Shown: positions 8,974 to 17,378, counted from the first letter of the stretch. The stretch is DNA of 64,000 bases from Paenibacillus xylanexedens (GCF_007676705.1 NZ_VEBF01000004.1:248001-312000); one strand, 5' to 3'. The notes: generated by a model from the sequence alone, not told the origin. Program-made: numbers and translations.

Positions 8974-9963
8974 ATGCCAGCAGTCAAAAAGGCAACAGCT
9001 ATTACGTTATCATTGTCTACTGCAATCTTTGTAATGGCCGGTTTGACAGGTTGTGGCACGAATCGGGATGCCAACAATATGCATACGCAAAGTGTTCGTG
9101 AGCAAGCCAACGGGATTAACCGTTATGGTGTGGAAACAAATGGCATGGATGGTATTCGTGCGCAAAGCTATCGTATGCATAATGTGACTGACCTGAAATC
9201 CAGTGAAGAACTGGCCAAACGCATTACGGAGATGAAGGAAGTTCAATCTGCCCGTGTCATGCTAACGGATCGTAATGCGTATGTCGCTGTTCGTCTGGCA
9301 GATGGTCATGCAGGTAAGTTGGATAACAAGTCGAATGGTCGTACAAGCATGCTGAGCGGAACGATGCGTAATCATGCCAGTGATACCATGCGTGGTGGAA
9401 ACATGAATCATGAGATGGGTGGCATGCGTGTGAATGGCGGATCTGGAACGATGTCGCCGTACAGTACCAGTGGAATTGCTCCAGGATTGAACACAGACAC
9501 AGCAACAGATCGTGGGCATATGGGCAATGATCGTGGCATCTATGGCACGATGGGCACAGGTGCGGTTGGCATGATGCGTGGTCTGACGAACAGTGGCAAA
9601 GCACGTACAACAGATGAAGGCCATTATGGCATGCAAAGTGAAGGCAGACGTACGGATAGTACGGATGACAACACTTCAGATGAGATCAAAGGTAAAATTT
9701 CAGCCAAAATCAAGCAGTTTGCACCGAACATCGAGAATGTATATGTATCAGCCAATCCGGAGTTTGTGGAGCATGTGGAGAACTATGCCACAGATATGCG
9801 TAATGGTAAACCGGTGAGTGGCATGATCGATACGTTCCAATCGATGGTAGAGCGCATTTTCCCAACGAACGGAACAGATACAAATAACCGTGATGGTATC
9901 CTTGACGGTGGCCTGATGAACCGTAATAATAACGATGGCATGATGAATCGAATGAACCGGTAG
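8974..9963 (+). CDS. YhcN/YlaJ-like sporulation lipoprotein
   Basis: 329 residues from ATG 8974, eight bases after GGAGG. The signal peptide ends in the lipobox LTGC (near residues 24-27), so the protein should be lipid-anchored. The first part (ELAKRITEMKEVQSARVMLTDRNAYVAV) and the last part (ISAKIKQFAPNIENVYVSANP) match the two halves of the YhcN/YlaJ spore lipoprotein fold. Between them is a long low-complexity region rich in Met, Gly, Asn, Arg and Ser that is not part of the usual domain. Members are found in the inner spore membrane and affect germination; that role is by family. It lies next to a gerE homologue, which fits. Confidence 0.85.
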   Translation: MPAVKKATAITLSLSTAIFVMAGLTGCGTNRDANNMHTQSVREQANGINRYGVETNGMDGIRAQSYRMHNVTDLKSSEELAKRITEMKEVQSARVMLTDRNAYVAVRLADGHAGKLDNKSNGRTSMLSGTMRNHASDTMRGGNMNHEMGGMRVNGGSGTMSPYSTSGIAPGLNTDTATDRGHMGNDRGIYGTMGTGAVGMMRGLTNSGKARTTDEGHYGMQSEGRRTDSTDDNTSDEIKGKISAKIKQFAPNIENVYVSANPEFVEHVENYATDMRNGKPVSGMIDTFQSMVERIFPTNGTDTNNRDGILDGGLMNRNNNDGMMNRMNR

Positions 9964-9988
9964 TTTAGAATCAGACAGATGAACCAAT

Positions 9989-10034
9989 GTGCCTTTGCGG
10001 GGATGACAACATCAGCTGCAAGGGCATGTTTGGT
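9989..10034 (+). terminator. Possible terminator hairpin
   Basis: TGTGCCTTTGC pairs with GCAAGGGCATG around a 20-odd base loop; the T-rich tail is interrupted, so termination may be weak. Confidence 0.4.
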
Positions 10035-10120
10035 TTAAAAAATTTTTACATAAAAAATTGGAACATGTTCTATTGGGACAATGAAACACATAATTACTGC
10101 CCATTTTTCTTATAAAACTG

Positions 10121-10149
10121 AACCAACGCCCTTGACCTGACATAAGATG
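10121..10149 (+). promoter_or_regulatory. Candidate SigK-type promoter of gerE
   Basis: AACC at 10121-10124 and CATAAGATG at 10141-10149 are separated by 16 bases. This resembles the mother-cell SigK consensus (MACM, 16-17 bases, CATANNNTA) with one mismatch in the -10. Bacillus gerE is known to be SigK-dependent. Confidence 0.4.
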
Positions 10150-10210
10150 AGTTGACTGTATCCCCTTAACCTTGTTACACCAACACAACCCGAGCAAGGA
10201 GGGGTGAACA

Positions 10211-10435
10211 TTGAAGGGTATCGATCATAAAAGCAAATTTTTGTTGACCCACCGTGAACGCGAAGTATTCGAATTACTGGTTCAAGACAAAACAACGCGT
10301 GACATCGCAGGGCAGTTATTCATCAGCGAGAAAACGGTGCGTAACCATATTTCGAATGTGATGCAGAAACTCAATGTTAAGGGTCGTTCGCAGGCAGTTG
10401 TCGAGCTGATTAAGCTTGGAGAGCTGAAGATTTAG
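10211..10435 (+). CDS. gerE: Spore coat gene regulator GerE
   Basis: 74 residues, the same length as Bacillus GerE, and almost the whole protein is a LuxR/GerE helix-turn-helix: LTHREREVFELLVQDKTT, then the recognition helix region LFISEKTVRNHISNVMQKL and the closing GRSQAVVELIKLGEL. It starts with TTG at 10211 after GGAGGGG. No receiver domain, as expected for GerE. In Bacillus it is the last mother-cell regulator, tuning late SigK-dependent coat genes; the same role here is by family. A SigK-like promoter lies upstream and a terminator follows. Confidence 0.95.
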   Translation: MKGIDHKSKFLLTHREREVFELLVQDKTTRDIAGQLFISEKTVRNHISNVMQKLNVKGRSQAVVELIKLGELKI

Positions 10436-10469
10436 TTGCGAATTACAGTTAGGATTAAGTAACAGCATG

Positions 10470-10517
10470 AAAGCCTTTCTCTATTCTTTGTTATGAAGAA
10501 TGGGGCAAGGCTTTTTT
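10470..10517 (+). terminator. Terminator after gerE
   Basis: AAAGCCTT and ATTCTT pair with AAGAAT and AAGGCTTT around a short loop, followed by Ts. A similar hairpin is repeated at about 11510-11552. Confidence 0.65.
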
Positions 10518-10559
10518 GCTGTTATGGACCATGAAATGAGAAAGGCTAAAAATTGAGGG

Positions 10560-10697
10560 AAGATCCGAAACGTAGCATCGCTTGTTTTCATTATTTTAGT
10601 AGACCATAATGATTACATATATGAAGATATGGCAGTAGAATTGAAACAATGGTTTGAATGGACGATTGGGTTCTTAAATCACATTTCCATCAGTTAA
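10560..10697 (+). pseudogene. Possible C-terminal gene remnant
   Basis: A frame without a start codon and ribosome site encodes about 45 residues with protein-like composition (for example DHNDYIYEDMAVELKQWF) before a TAA at 10695-10697. It may be the relic of a lost gene or chance. I do not recognise a family. It fills part of the 464-base gap between gerE and the DUF4303 gene; the rest of the gap holds a terminator and repeat copy A. Confidence 0.2.
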
Positions 10698-10706
10698 ACT
10701 ACACAG

Positions 10707-10854
10707 TTACATTAGAACGTAGAGGACAGAAATGACCTGAAGAAGCGGAGCGTTCGCCTTTATCCCCAGATGTTCACCTTTATAAAAGTGATTCAAAAAA
10801 TCTGGGGATAACAGTGATCGGAAGGTTATTCTGTCAGCGGAGTGGCAAGTGTAA
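10707..10854 (+). repeat. Intergenic hairpin repeat, copy A
   Basis: About 148 bases. Core GAAGCGGAGCGTTCGCCTTT is followed by a hairpin TATCCCCAGAT / ATCTGGGGATA and then AACAGTGATCGGAAG. The outer ends are imperfectly inverted (TTACATT... and ...AAGTGTAA; GACAGAA and TTCTGTC). Related copies lie at 15615-15803 and 15854-16006. Confidence 0.75.
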
Positions 10855-10899
10855 CTATTCCGTATTTCAACTTATAATAATAATGAAAGGATGAACTAA

Positions 10900-11451
10900 A
10901 TGGACCTTTTAAGTGAATTTGAAGCACAATTTAAAGCGGGGTTTCTACCCGATTTGGAACAAACGCTGGCTAAGGTGCAGCATGAGAAAGTATATGCTTG
11001 TGCATTTGGAACAGACAGTAATTGGGTTACGCTGTTTTTGGCGGTGAATACAGAGGAATCCCTGGCTAGGCATATTTCGAGTATGAAAGAGCAGGGGCTG
11101 TGTGATACTGAGGAGGACGAGATCTATTACAGATGGGGCTGCTCCGAATATCAGTATGGTGACGATACGCACTTTAACCACATCAGCCGACTGTTGTATG
11201 CAACAGAAGATGTTCAGAAGTATAAGGATGAGATCATCCGAATCATCGCCAAAGTGGTAAATGAGACAGCAGATGAAGTTTTTATCCGGTATGGACAAGC
11301 AAAAGCAGACATTACGTTCTTCGTTTCTCTCACAGATGACGATCCGGCAGAGGACATTGAGAATCAATCGGTTCATCAAATGACAGTGCCCAGCTTAGCC
11401 AGCGAGTTCTTAAAACGATATGATGGCATGAATCAGAACGAGTTGACTTGA
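10900..11451 (+). CDS. DUF4303-family protein
   Basis: 183 residues. The N-terminal half (VYACAFGTDSNWVTLFLAVNT) and the EDEIYYRWGCSEYQYG segment match the DUF4303 pattern: a cytoplasmic alpha/beta protein with a conserved Trp-Gly before an acidic or aromatic patch. Related SMI1/KNR4-like proteins are often immunity proteins for polymorphic toxins, but no toxin gene is next to it and the role here is open. The ATG at 10900 has AAAGGATG upstream (about 10886-10893). A terminator follows. Confidence 0.7.
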   Translation: MDLLSEFEAQFKAGFLPDLEQTLAKVQHEKVYACAFGTDSNWVTLFLAVNTEESLARHISSMKEQGLCDTEEDEIYYRWGCSEYQYGDDTHFNHISRLLYATEDVQKYKDEIIRIIAKVVNETADEVFIRYGQAKADITFFVSLTDDDPAEDIENQSVHQMTVPSLASEFLKRYDGMNQNELT

Positions 11452-11506
11452 GTTGAGACTTTAGTTGAATGGAAATGAATCAAAATGAACTGAATCGTAC
11501 CACCGC

Positions 11507-11554
11507 GAAAGTCTTTCCTAATTCTTTGTCCAAAGAAGGGAAGAGGCTTTTTTG
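11507..11554 (+). terminator. Terminator after the DUF4303 gene
   Basis: AAAGTCTTTCCTAATTCTTT pairs imperfectly with AAAGAAGGGAAGAGGCTTT before a T run. The sequence is clearly related to the terminator behind gerE. Confidence 0.6.
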
Positions 11555-11592
11555 TTGTATCGTAAAAAAATGAAACAACCGAAAAATCCATA

Positions 11593-11943
11593 TCAATTAT
11601 GATTCCTATTCATTCGAATGAACGTCCTCCATCTTTTCTTCGAAAATGGCTGATAATAGAACTGCTCCAATTCCTCGAATTGTGTTTCGTTCAGATGAAG
11701 AAAGAGCGCTCTTTTCGCGATTTTGGCCGCAGGCTGGGAAGAGGATTTCCGTCCTCCGGCTTTTCGTTTGATGGGGATATGAACTTGCAGCAGTTCTTCA
11801 AGTTGATTCCAGCCTTCCCAACTCAGCCGACCTCCGCGTTTCCAGTCGATTGCATAGAGGGCATAATAGGCGTGTCCTTCTGTTTGTTTGGTAGCAATAA
11901 TCCAGGTGGAAGGAATGAACTTTTCCCGTTGTCTTCGATTCAT
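11593..11943 (-). CDS. Hypothetical basic protein (116 aa)
   Basis: 116 residues from the ATG at 11941-11943, with GAGAGGGGC about nine bases upstream. Not recognised. It is rich in Lys and Arg, has no signal peptide or membrane helix, and contains aromatic segments (STWIIATKQTEGHAYYALYA; LHLNETQFEELEQFYYQPF). The basic linker KRKAGGRKSSSQPAAKIAKR in the middle suggests nucleic acid contact, but this is inference. It is transcribed toward the DUF4303 gene and divergently from the amino-sugar operon. Confidence 0.6.
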   Translation of the reverse strand: MNRRQREKFIPSTWIIATKQTEGHAYYALYAIDWKRGGRLSWEGWNQLEELLQVHIPIKRKAGGRKSSSQPAAKIAKRALFLHLNETQFEELEQFYYQPFSKKRWRTFIRMNRNHN

Positions 11944-12154
11944 TAGTATTGCGCCCCTCTCTATTCTCAATATTAAGGGTATCCATCATTTGCATCAAGG
12001 AAGCAAGGTTCCGCTTCACACCGACCCTCCACTTGAAAGTTGTGTAAAAATCCTCTTGATTTGCAGGATCGTCTTGATTAAAATGAAGTTATAAAAATGA
12101 TTTTCTTATTTAATTAAAAATAAATAAAAATAATTTTCATAAAGTGAGGTCCTC

Positions 12155-13018
12155 ATGGCAGCCATATTACGTGCGTTGCAGCAAGAACTGAATAACCTTC
12201 CGTCTCAGGAGCGCCGTATTGCCGAAGTCATTATGCAATCTCCATCGGATATTCCGGGTTGGACGATTAGTCATCTGGCAGAGCAGAGTGGAACGAGTGC
12301 GGCTACGGTAACCCGCTTTTGCAAGTCGTTTCATTTCAAAGGTTTTCCCGATTTCAAAATGAAGCTTGCCGCAGAGTTATCACACGCTTCGGATGAAACG
12401 GCATATCAGGATATCGTCGCTGGCAACCCGCTCTCCAAAATTGTTGAAGCCATTGAAGCCAATCACCTTGCATCTATTGCGGATACTACTCGTTTACTGG
12501 ATTTGGGCAGATTGGAGCATGCGGTTCAATTATTGTGCCAGGCTCGCCGCATCGATCTGTACGGTGTGGCTACCTCGTCGATTGTTACGCAGGATTTCTA
12601 TCAGAAACTGGTGCGGATCGGCAAAAGCTGTACGGCTTTCTCCGACTCACATATGCAGATTACATCCGCATCTTCGCTCGCTGAGGGAGATGTGGCGATG
12701 GCCGTATCCTATTCAGGCGAAACACCAGAGACCATCGATGCCCTGCATTGTGCCAAAGAGGCCGGAGCTTCTACGATTTCACTGACTTCCTACGGCACTA
12801 ACACGCTTGCAACTGTATCTGATATCCCACTGTTCACGTCCTCTCTGGAAGAAGGCATGAGACGTGGAGATATGGCTTCACGTATTGCACTGCTGCATGT
12901 GGTCGATATTTTGTTCACAGGTATGGTAAGTGCCGACTTTGACCGTTTTATCCCTAGACTGGAACAATCCTATCACAATGTGCAATCTTATCGAGTCCAA
13001 CACAACGGAGGTGCCTGA
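12155..13018 (+). CDS. MurR/RpiR family transcriptional regulator (amino sugar)
   Basis: 287 residues. Residues about 1-77 form the RpiR helix-turn-helix (ERRIAEVIMQSPSDI, SGTSAATVTRFCKSFHFKGF) and residues about 115-250 a SIS sugar-phosphate-binding domain (RRIDLYGVATSSIVTQDF, MAVSYSGETPETIDAL). The start at 12155 follows GTGAGG. It sits three bases from nagB and so probably senses a (N-acetyl)glucosamine- or muramic-acid phosphate and controls its own operon. The AT-rich stretch at about 12090-12140 upstream contains repeated ATTTTC-type motifs that could be its operator; this is inference. Confidence 0.9.
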   Translation: MAAILRALQQELNNLPSQERRIAEVIMQSPSDIPGWTISHLAEQSGTSAATVTRFCKSFHFKGFPDFKMKLAAELSHASDETAYQDIVAGNPLSKIVEAIEANHLASIADTTRLLDLGRLEHAVQLLCQARRIDLYGVATSSIVTQDFYQKLVRIGKSCTAFSDSHMQITSASSLAEGDVAMAVSYSGETPETIDALHCAKEAGASTISLTSYGTNTLATVSDIPLFTSSLEEGMRRGDMASRIALLHVVDILFTGMVSADFDRFIPRLEQSYHNVQSYRVQHNGGA

Positions 13019-13021
13019 CAG

Positions 13022-13756
13022 ATGAAGATGAATATACGCATTTTTGAAAATGAAGAAGATTTGAACGCCACGGGTGCTGGCCTTATTGCCAGCTTGTTGC
13101 AGACCAAACCACGGGCTGTATTGGGGCTCGCGACAGGAAGTTCTCCTGTAGGCATATATAAACAGCTTATCACGTTATATCAGAAGGGGCTTGTAAGCTT
13201 CTCACAGGCTTCTTCTTTTAATCTTGATGAGTATGTGGGACTTCCAACAGAGCATCGTGAAAGTTACCGCAGTTTTATGAATGAACAATTATTCAATCAT
13301 ATCGATATAGATCTGGCTAGAACGCAAGTGCCTGATGGTCAGGCTGGCAATCTGGAACAGGAATGTAATTCCTATGAACAGCGCTTAGACGATCGTGGAC
13401 CAGTAGACCTTCAACTGCTGGGCATCGGACATAATGGTCATATTGGCTTCAATGAACCGGGAACGGAGCTGACTGGGCGGACACATGTTGTGGATCTGAA
13501 AGAAGAGACCAGGAAGGCAAATGCGCGCTTCTTCGACAGCATTGATGAAGTTCCGGCTCAGGCGATTACGATGGGCGTTGGTACTATTTTGAAAGCTAAA
13601 CAGATTCTTCTCATTGCCCGTGGAGAGGGAAAAGCGGAGATTATCCGCGAAGCGTTCATGGGGCCAATCACAACCGCTTGTCCTGCATCGCTTTTACAAT
13701 GTCATCCGAATGTGGTGGTATTGCTGGATCGTGCCGCAGGGAGGCTGGTGAGATGA
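13022..13756 (+). CDS. nagB: Glucosamine-6-phosphate deaminase NagB
   Basis: 244 residues, the usual size for Gram-positive NagB. It converts glucosamine-6-phosphate to fructose-6-phosphate and ammonia in the cytoplasm. Visible hallmarks are the phosphate loop GLATGSSPVGIYK near residues 37-49, FNLDEYVGL with the catalytic Asp near 67, and the active-site segment GIGHNGHIGFNEPG near 137-150. ATG 13022 lies ten bases after GGAGG; an ATG six bases downstream is possible. It overlaps nagA in an ATGA at its 3' end, within a regulator-nagB-nagA operon. Confidence 0.96.
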   Translation: MKMNIRIFENEEDLNATGAGLIASLLQTKPRAVLGLATGSSPVGIYKQLITLYQKGLVSFSQASSFNLDEYVGLPTEHRESYRSFMNEQLFNHIDIDLARTQVPDGQAGNLEQECNSYEQRLDDRGPVDLQLLGIGHNGHIGFNEPGTELTGRTHVVDLKEETRKANARFFDSIDEVPAQAITMGVGTILKAKQILLIARGEGKAEIIREAFMGPITTACPASLLQCHPNVVVLLDRAAGRLVR

Positions 13757-14967
13757 TTTCATCCAGTAACCATGTTCACGGAAGTGATCGAGAAAAAAAC
13801 ATATCGCTTCTTCGAGGCAAGCTGCTCCTTGCAGATGAAATGTTGGAAGACGGTGTACTAGCTTGGAGGGATGGGAAAATCCTCTATGCTGGGATAACGG
13901 AAGGTCTGTCTGAACAGATTAGGAAAGAGGCCTTGCCTATACCTGTACCCGAACGTGGTCTCATTGTGCCTGGATTCATTGATATCCATGTGCATGGTGG
14001 GAACGGTGAAGACTTTATGGACGCAAGCCCGGAGGTATTGGACAAGATCACTTCTTTCCATAGTATACAGGGAACAACAGCAATGCTTGCGACTTCCATG
14101 ACCGCTCCGAAAGAGCGGCTGGATAGCGTACTTGCTGAAGTGGACCGTTATCGTTCTGGTGAAATGCCATATGCACAGCTTGAGGGCGTACATCTGGAAG
14201 GCCCGTTCTTCAGTCCGAAATGGCCTGGTGCGCAAAATCCGGAACATATCATTCTGCCTGATGTAACCTGGCTCGAGGCATGGGAAAAGCAATATCCCGG
14301 CCTGATCCGTCAAGTTACGCTGGCACCGGAACGTGAAGGTGCACTGGAGGTTATCTCGTGGCTGCGAGAACAGCGGATTACAGCGGCACTCGGTCACACG
14401 GATGCGACCTATGAAGAGGTGGAGCGGGCAGTCGAGGCAGGACTCCATCATGCGGTACATACGTTCAATGCGATGACACCGCTGCATCACCGTCTACCTG
14501 GGGCTGCGGGAGCCGTGCTGAGTGATCCACGCATCAGCGCCGAGGTAATTGCTGATGGCATTCACGTGCACCCTGCGGCGATATCGATCCTGGCTCAATT
14601 GAAGCAACATAACGATCAACTCGTGTTGATCACAGATGCCATGTCTGCTGCGGGTTTGGATGACGGGGAGTACAAAATCGGCGACCTGCCCGTGATCGTG
14701 AAGCATGGAGAGGCCAGACTGAAAGACGGCGGTGCACTGGCTGGAAGCACACTGACGATGATTCGCGGTTTCCGATATCTGGTGCAGGAAGTGGGCTTGA
14801 GCCTGAATGCTGCTTCACGGGCAGCAAGTTTAACCCCTGCACGTCTGCTCGGCATTGATCACCGGGCAGGTTCCTTGGCTCAAGGAAAACAGGCAGATAT
14901 CGTTTTGCTGAATGCGGAGCTGGATATTGAGGGTGTGTGGGTGAAGGGTAGACGGATCGGTGAGTGA
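13753..14967 (+). CDS. nagA: N-acetylglucosamine-6-phosphate deacetylase NagA
   Basis: 404 residues from ATG 13753, which overlaps the nagB stop and follows a GGGAGG site; the frame is open 25 codons further up but inside nagB. Amidohydrolase fold with metal motif DIHVHGGNGEDFMD near 79-92, HLEGPFF near 153, GHTDATYEE near 214 and the catalytic LITDAMSAAG near 294. It removes acetate from GlcNAc-6-phosphate to supply NagB. No GlcNAc PTS gene is in the operon, so the uptake system must be elsewhere. Confidence 0.96.
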   Translation: MISSSNHVHGSDREKNISLLRGKLLLADEMLEDGVLAWRDGKILYAGITEGLSEQIRKEALPIPVPERGLIVPGFIDIHVHGGNGEDFMDASPEVLDKITSFHSIQGTTAMLATSMTAPKERLDSVLAEVDRYRSGEMPYAQLEGVHLEGPFFSPKWPGAQNPEHIILPDVTWLEAWEKQYPGLIRQVTLAPEREGALEVISWLREQRITAALGHTDATYEEVERAVEAGLHHAVHTFNAMTPLHHRLPGAAGAVLSDPRISAEVIADGIHVHPAAISILAQLKQHNDQLVLITDAMSAAGLDDGEYKIGDLPVIVKHGEARLKDGGALAGSTLTMIRGFRYLVQEVGLSLNAASRAASLTPARLLGIDHRAGSLAQGKQADIVLLNAELDIEGVWVKGRRIGE

Positions 14968-15090
14968 TGTATCAGTCTTCCGAGTTAAAACTTGATTTCT
15001 ATCTGTGGAGAGGCAACACCTTGCGCAATATGTTAAAATAGATCTCAAAAAGACGGGATCTGCGGATCACGCATAACGGAGGCGTGAAAC

Positions 15091-15462
15091 ATGGAACGTA
15101 ACGCTATGCTCGAACCTGATCCGTTCATCACAGTGCTGGCGGAGAAGTTGCACATACACGGATACTATGCCTTTTATGGCGAGCATTACAATGAGACCGA
15201 TATGGAGCAGTATCGCAGGCATCTGTTCACATCATTCAGCAACATCGTATGGGTAGAGCTGGATGCACGCAAAAAGTATATGATTGTGGATCATCGTGGA
15301 CGCAACACGGTCATGAAACTGATCGAAGGTATGCTGAACACGCGCAGAACACTGCGAGCAAACCAGGCAATGGCGGGCACGGACACCTCAGGAGTCCAGC
15401 AGGAGATTGCACACTTATCCCGGCTTGTGCACATGCTGAAGTTCACAACATTTCGCACATAA
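15091..15462 (+). CDS. Hypothetical protein (123 aa)
   Basis: Not recognised. 123 residues, with GGAGGCG upstream of ATG 15091. It is soluble, His- and Tyr-rich at the N-terminus (KLHIHGYYAFYGEHYNETDM), with a strand-like centre (NIVWVELDARKKYMIVDHRG) and a helical C-terminus rich in Arg and Leu. It has its own short upstream region behind nagA and a strong terminator after it, so probably a single-gene unit. Confidence 0.6.
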   Translation: MERNAMLEPDPFITVLAEKLHIHGYYAFYGEHYNETDMEQYRRHLFTSFSNIVWVELDARKKYMIVDHRGRNTVMKLIEGMLNTRRTLRANQAMAGTDTSGVQQEIAHLSRLVHMLKFTTFRT

Positions 15463-15504
15463 GCAAAGTGTAATACATGAGAGGTAACAATATAACCACT
15501 CTAA

Positions 15505-15553
15505 CAAAAAAATGGGTGTGACGTCATTTTCATGACATCACACCCATTTTTTA
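15505..15553 (+). terminator. Strong terminator
   Basis: AAAAATGGGTGTGA and CGTCAT pair with ATGAC and TCACACCCATTTTT around a four-base loop. A-run on one side and T-run on the other would let it work in both directions. Confidence 0.88.
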
Positions 15554-15614
15554 TATCTACCTGTACCTATTAATTTAATAAATAGTCTCCATCCTAAAAT
15601 CAGTCTGCGAGAAG

Positions 15615-15803
15615 CTGCAACGTAGTGAAGGGGACGAAATCGATTCTGAAGCGGAGCGTTCGCCTACAAGCTTTCTGCAAGAAAGCTACTTCGGAAGCAT
15701 ATGCTATCCCCGGATTTCTCCCTTTAGAAGGGAATCCAAAAAATCCGACGATAACAGCGATCAAAAGAACGATTCGGCACCGGAACGTCCACTCACGTTC
15801 CGC
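15615..15803 (+). repeat. Intergenic hairpin repeat, copy B (with insertion)
   Basis: Shares GAAGCGGAGCGTTCGCCT, TATCCCCGGATTTCTCCCTT, AAGGGAATCCAAAAAATCCG and GATAACAGCGATC with copies A and C, but carries about 40 extra bases (around 15665-15705) with its own small hairpin AGCTTTCT / AGAAAGCT. The right end differs from the other copies. Boundaries approximate. Confidence 0.65.
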
Positions 15804-15853
15804 GATAGTTTAATAGTAATCTTATCTCTTTTGTATGAAGTTAAATAAATAAT

Positions 15854-16006
15854 TTACACGTTAACGGAGTGGGGAGAAAAAAGCTGAAGAAGCAGAGCGT
15901 TCGCCTTTATCACCCGAATTTCTCCCTTTAAAAAAGGGAATCAAAGAAATCCGGGGGATAACAGCGATCGGAAGCTTATTCTCCCCGCGTAGTGACCTCC
16001 GTGTAA
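15854..16006 (+). repeat. Intergenic hairpin repeat, copy C
   Basis: About 153 bases. Ends TTACACG... and ...CGTGTAA are inverted, with a second inverted pair GGGGAGAA / TTCTCCCC inside. Internal hairpin pairs CCCTTT with AAAGGG and CCCGAATTTC with GAAATCCGGG. Base changes relative to copy A keep the pairing. Copies B and C together fill the 560-base gap between the hypothetical gene and the dipeptidase gene, apart from a terminator. Confidence 0.75.
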
Positions 16007-16022
16007 GAGTATTTTTCAACTA

Positions 16023-17378
16023 CTACAAACTTTTCAAAAACTGAACAATCGTCAACAACCCTTTATCAAAGTTCTCCAGGTTGAAGTGCTCGTTCGGTGC
16101 ATGCAGATTCTCATCCGGCAAGCCAAAGCCCATCATGACAGCAGGGATTTCGAGAACACGTGAGAGCTTCTCAACAATCGGAATGGAGCCGCCATCTTTG
16201 GTAAAGAGGGCACGTACGCCATACACATGCTCATATGCATCTGCCGCTTTTTGCAGAATTGGATTGGAAGGATCAGTATTGAAAGCAAAAGCTTTTTCAA
16301 TCTGTTTCACATGCAGCGTTGCACCCGGTTGAACGTGAGCGCGCAGATGTGCTTCGATACGATCCAACACATGTTGTGGATCTTGATCCGCAACGAGGCG
16401 GCATGTAATTTTGGCATGAGCTTCCTTCGGAATAACCGTTTTGCTGCCTTCGCCCTGGAAACCGCCCCATACGCCGTTCAGTTCCAAAGTTGGACGAGCG
16501 CCAACACGTTCCACGAACGAGTAGCCTTCTTCGCCGTACAATTGCTCCAGCCCGAGGTCTTGACGAAGCTGTTCTTCATTGAATCCCTGTTTCACAAATT
16601 CTTCTCTCATCTCAGGAGACAATGGCAGAACGCCGTCGTAGAAACCGTCTACACTTACGCGGCCTTGCTCATCATGCAACGAAGCGAGCAGGGACACGAG
16701 TGCATGCAGTGCGTTGGGTACTCCGCCACCGAATGAACCGGAGTGCAAGTCGGTATTGGCTGTGTTCAGATCGACGTGAAGCGAGCATAGGCCACGCAGA
16801 CCAGTGGAGATCGCCGGTTTTCCTTTTTCAAGCAAGGACGTATCCGAGATCAGTACCATGTCTGCACGCAGCTTGTCCGTATGTTCATTCAGATAGATGG
16901 GCAGGTTCGGGCTGGAGATTTCCTCTTCGCCTTCAATGCAGAACTTGACGTTAACCGGCAGTTCTTTGTTTTCGGCGAGAATAGCTTCTACTGCCTTGAT
17001 ATGTAGGAAGATCTGTCCTTTGTCATCCGTTGCACCACGGGCAAACAGCTTGCCATCACGAACGGTAGGTTCGAACGGAGGCGTCTCCCACAGGTTAAGC
17101 GGATCAACAGGTTGTACATCATAGTGTCCATAGATCAGAGCTGTCGGTTTGCCGGGTGCATGCAGGTGATCTGCATAGACGATCGGGTGTCCAGCCGTTT
17201 GAATGATCTCTACGTTTTCCATACCTGCACGTGTGAGTGCATCTGCTGCCCATTGTGCTGCACGATTAACATCCTCTTTATGCTCGGAAATGGCGGAAAT
17301 ACTCGGAATGGATAACCATTCATTCAGTTCTGCCAGGTGTTTTTCTCTATTTTGTTCAAAATAAATCTGTTCTTTCAT
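16023..17378 (-). CDS. M20 family dipeptidase
   Basis: 451 residues from the ATG at 17376-17378, eight bases after AAGGAGG. A cytoplasmic zinc peptidase of the M20/CNDP-like group. Metal and catalytic motifs are YGHYDVQP (His and Asp ligands) near residue 83-90, ARGATDDKGQ near 112-121, the Glu pair in CIEGEEEISSPN near 147 and the last ligand in LHAPNEHF near 428. The dimerisation (lid) domain lies between. Predicted to split dipeptides or similar small amides. Monocistronic; copy C of the intergenic repeat directly abuts its 3' end. Confidence 0.92.
   Translation of the reverse strand: MKEQIYFEQNREKHLAELNEWLSIPSISAISEHKEDVNRAAQWAADALTRAGMENVEIIQTAGHPIVYADHLHAPGKPTALIYGHYDVQPVDPLNLWETPPFEPTVRDGKLFARGATDDKGQIFLHIKAVEAILAENKELPVNVKFCIEGEEEISSPNLPIYLNEHTDKLRADMVLISDTSLLEKGKPAISTGLRGLCSLHVDLNTANTDLHSGSFGGGVPNALHALVSLLASLHDEQGRVSVDGFYDGVLPLSPEMREEFVKQGFNEEQLRQDLGLEQLYGEEGYSFVERVGARPTLELNGVWGGFQGEGSKTVIPKEAHAKITCRLVADQDPQHVLDRIEAHLRAHVQPGATLHVKQIEKAFAFNTDPSNPILQKAADAYEHVYGVRALFTKDGGSIPIVEKLSRVLEIPAVMMGFGLPDENLHAPNEHFNLENFDKGLLTIVQFLKSL

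Noticed and set aside
13858..14490. 210-codon antisense frame within nagA
   Set aside because: Cys/His/Arg-rich composition typical of an antisense shadow; nagA motifs are intact on the plus strand.
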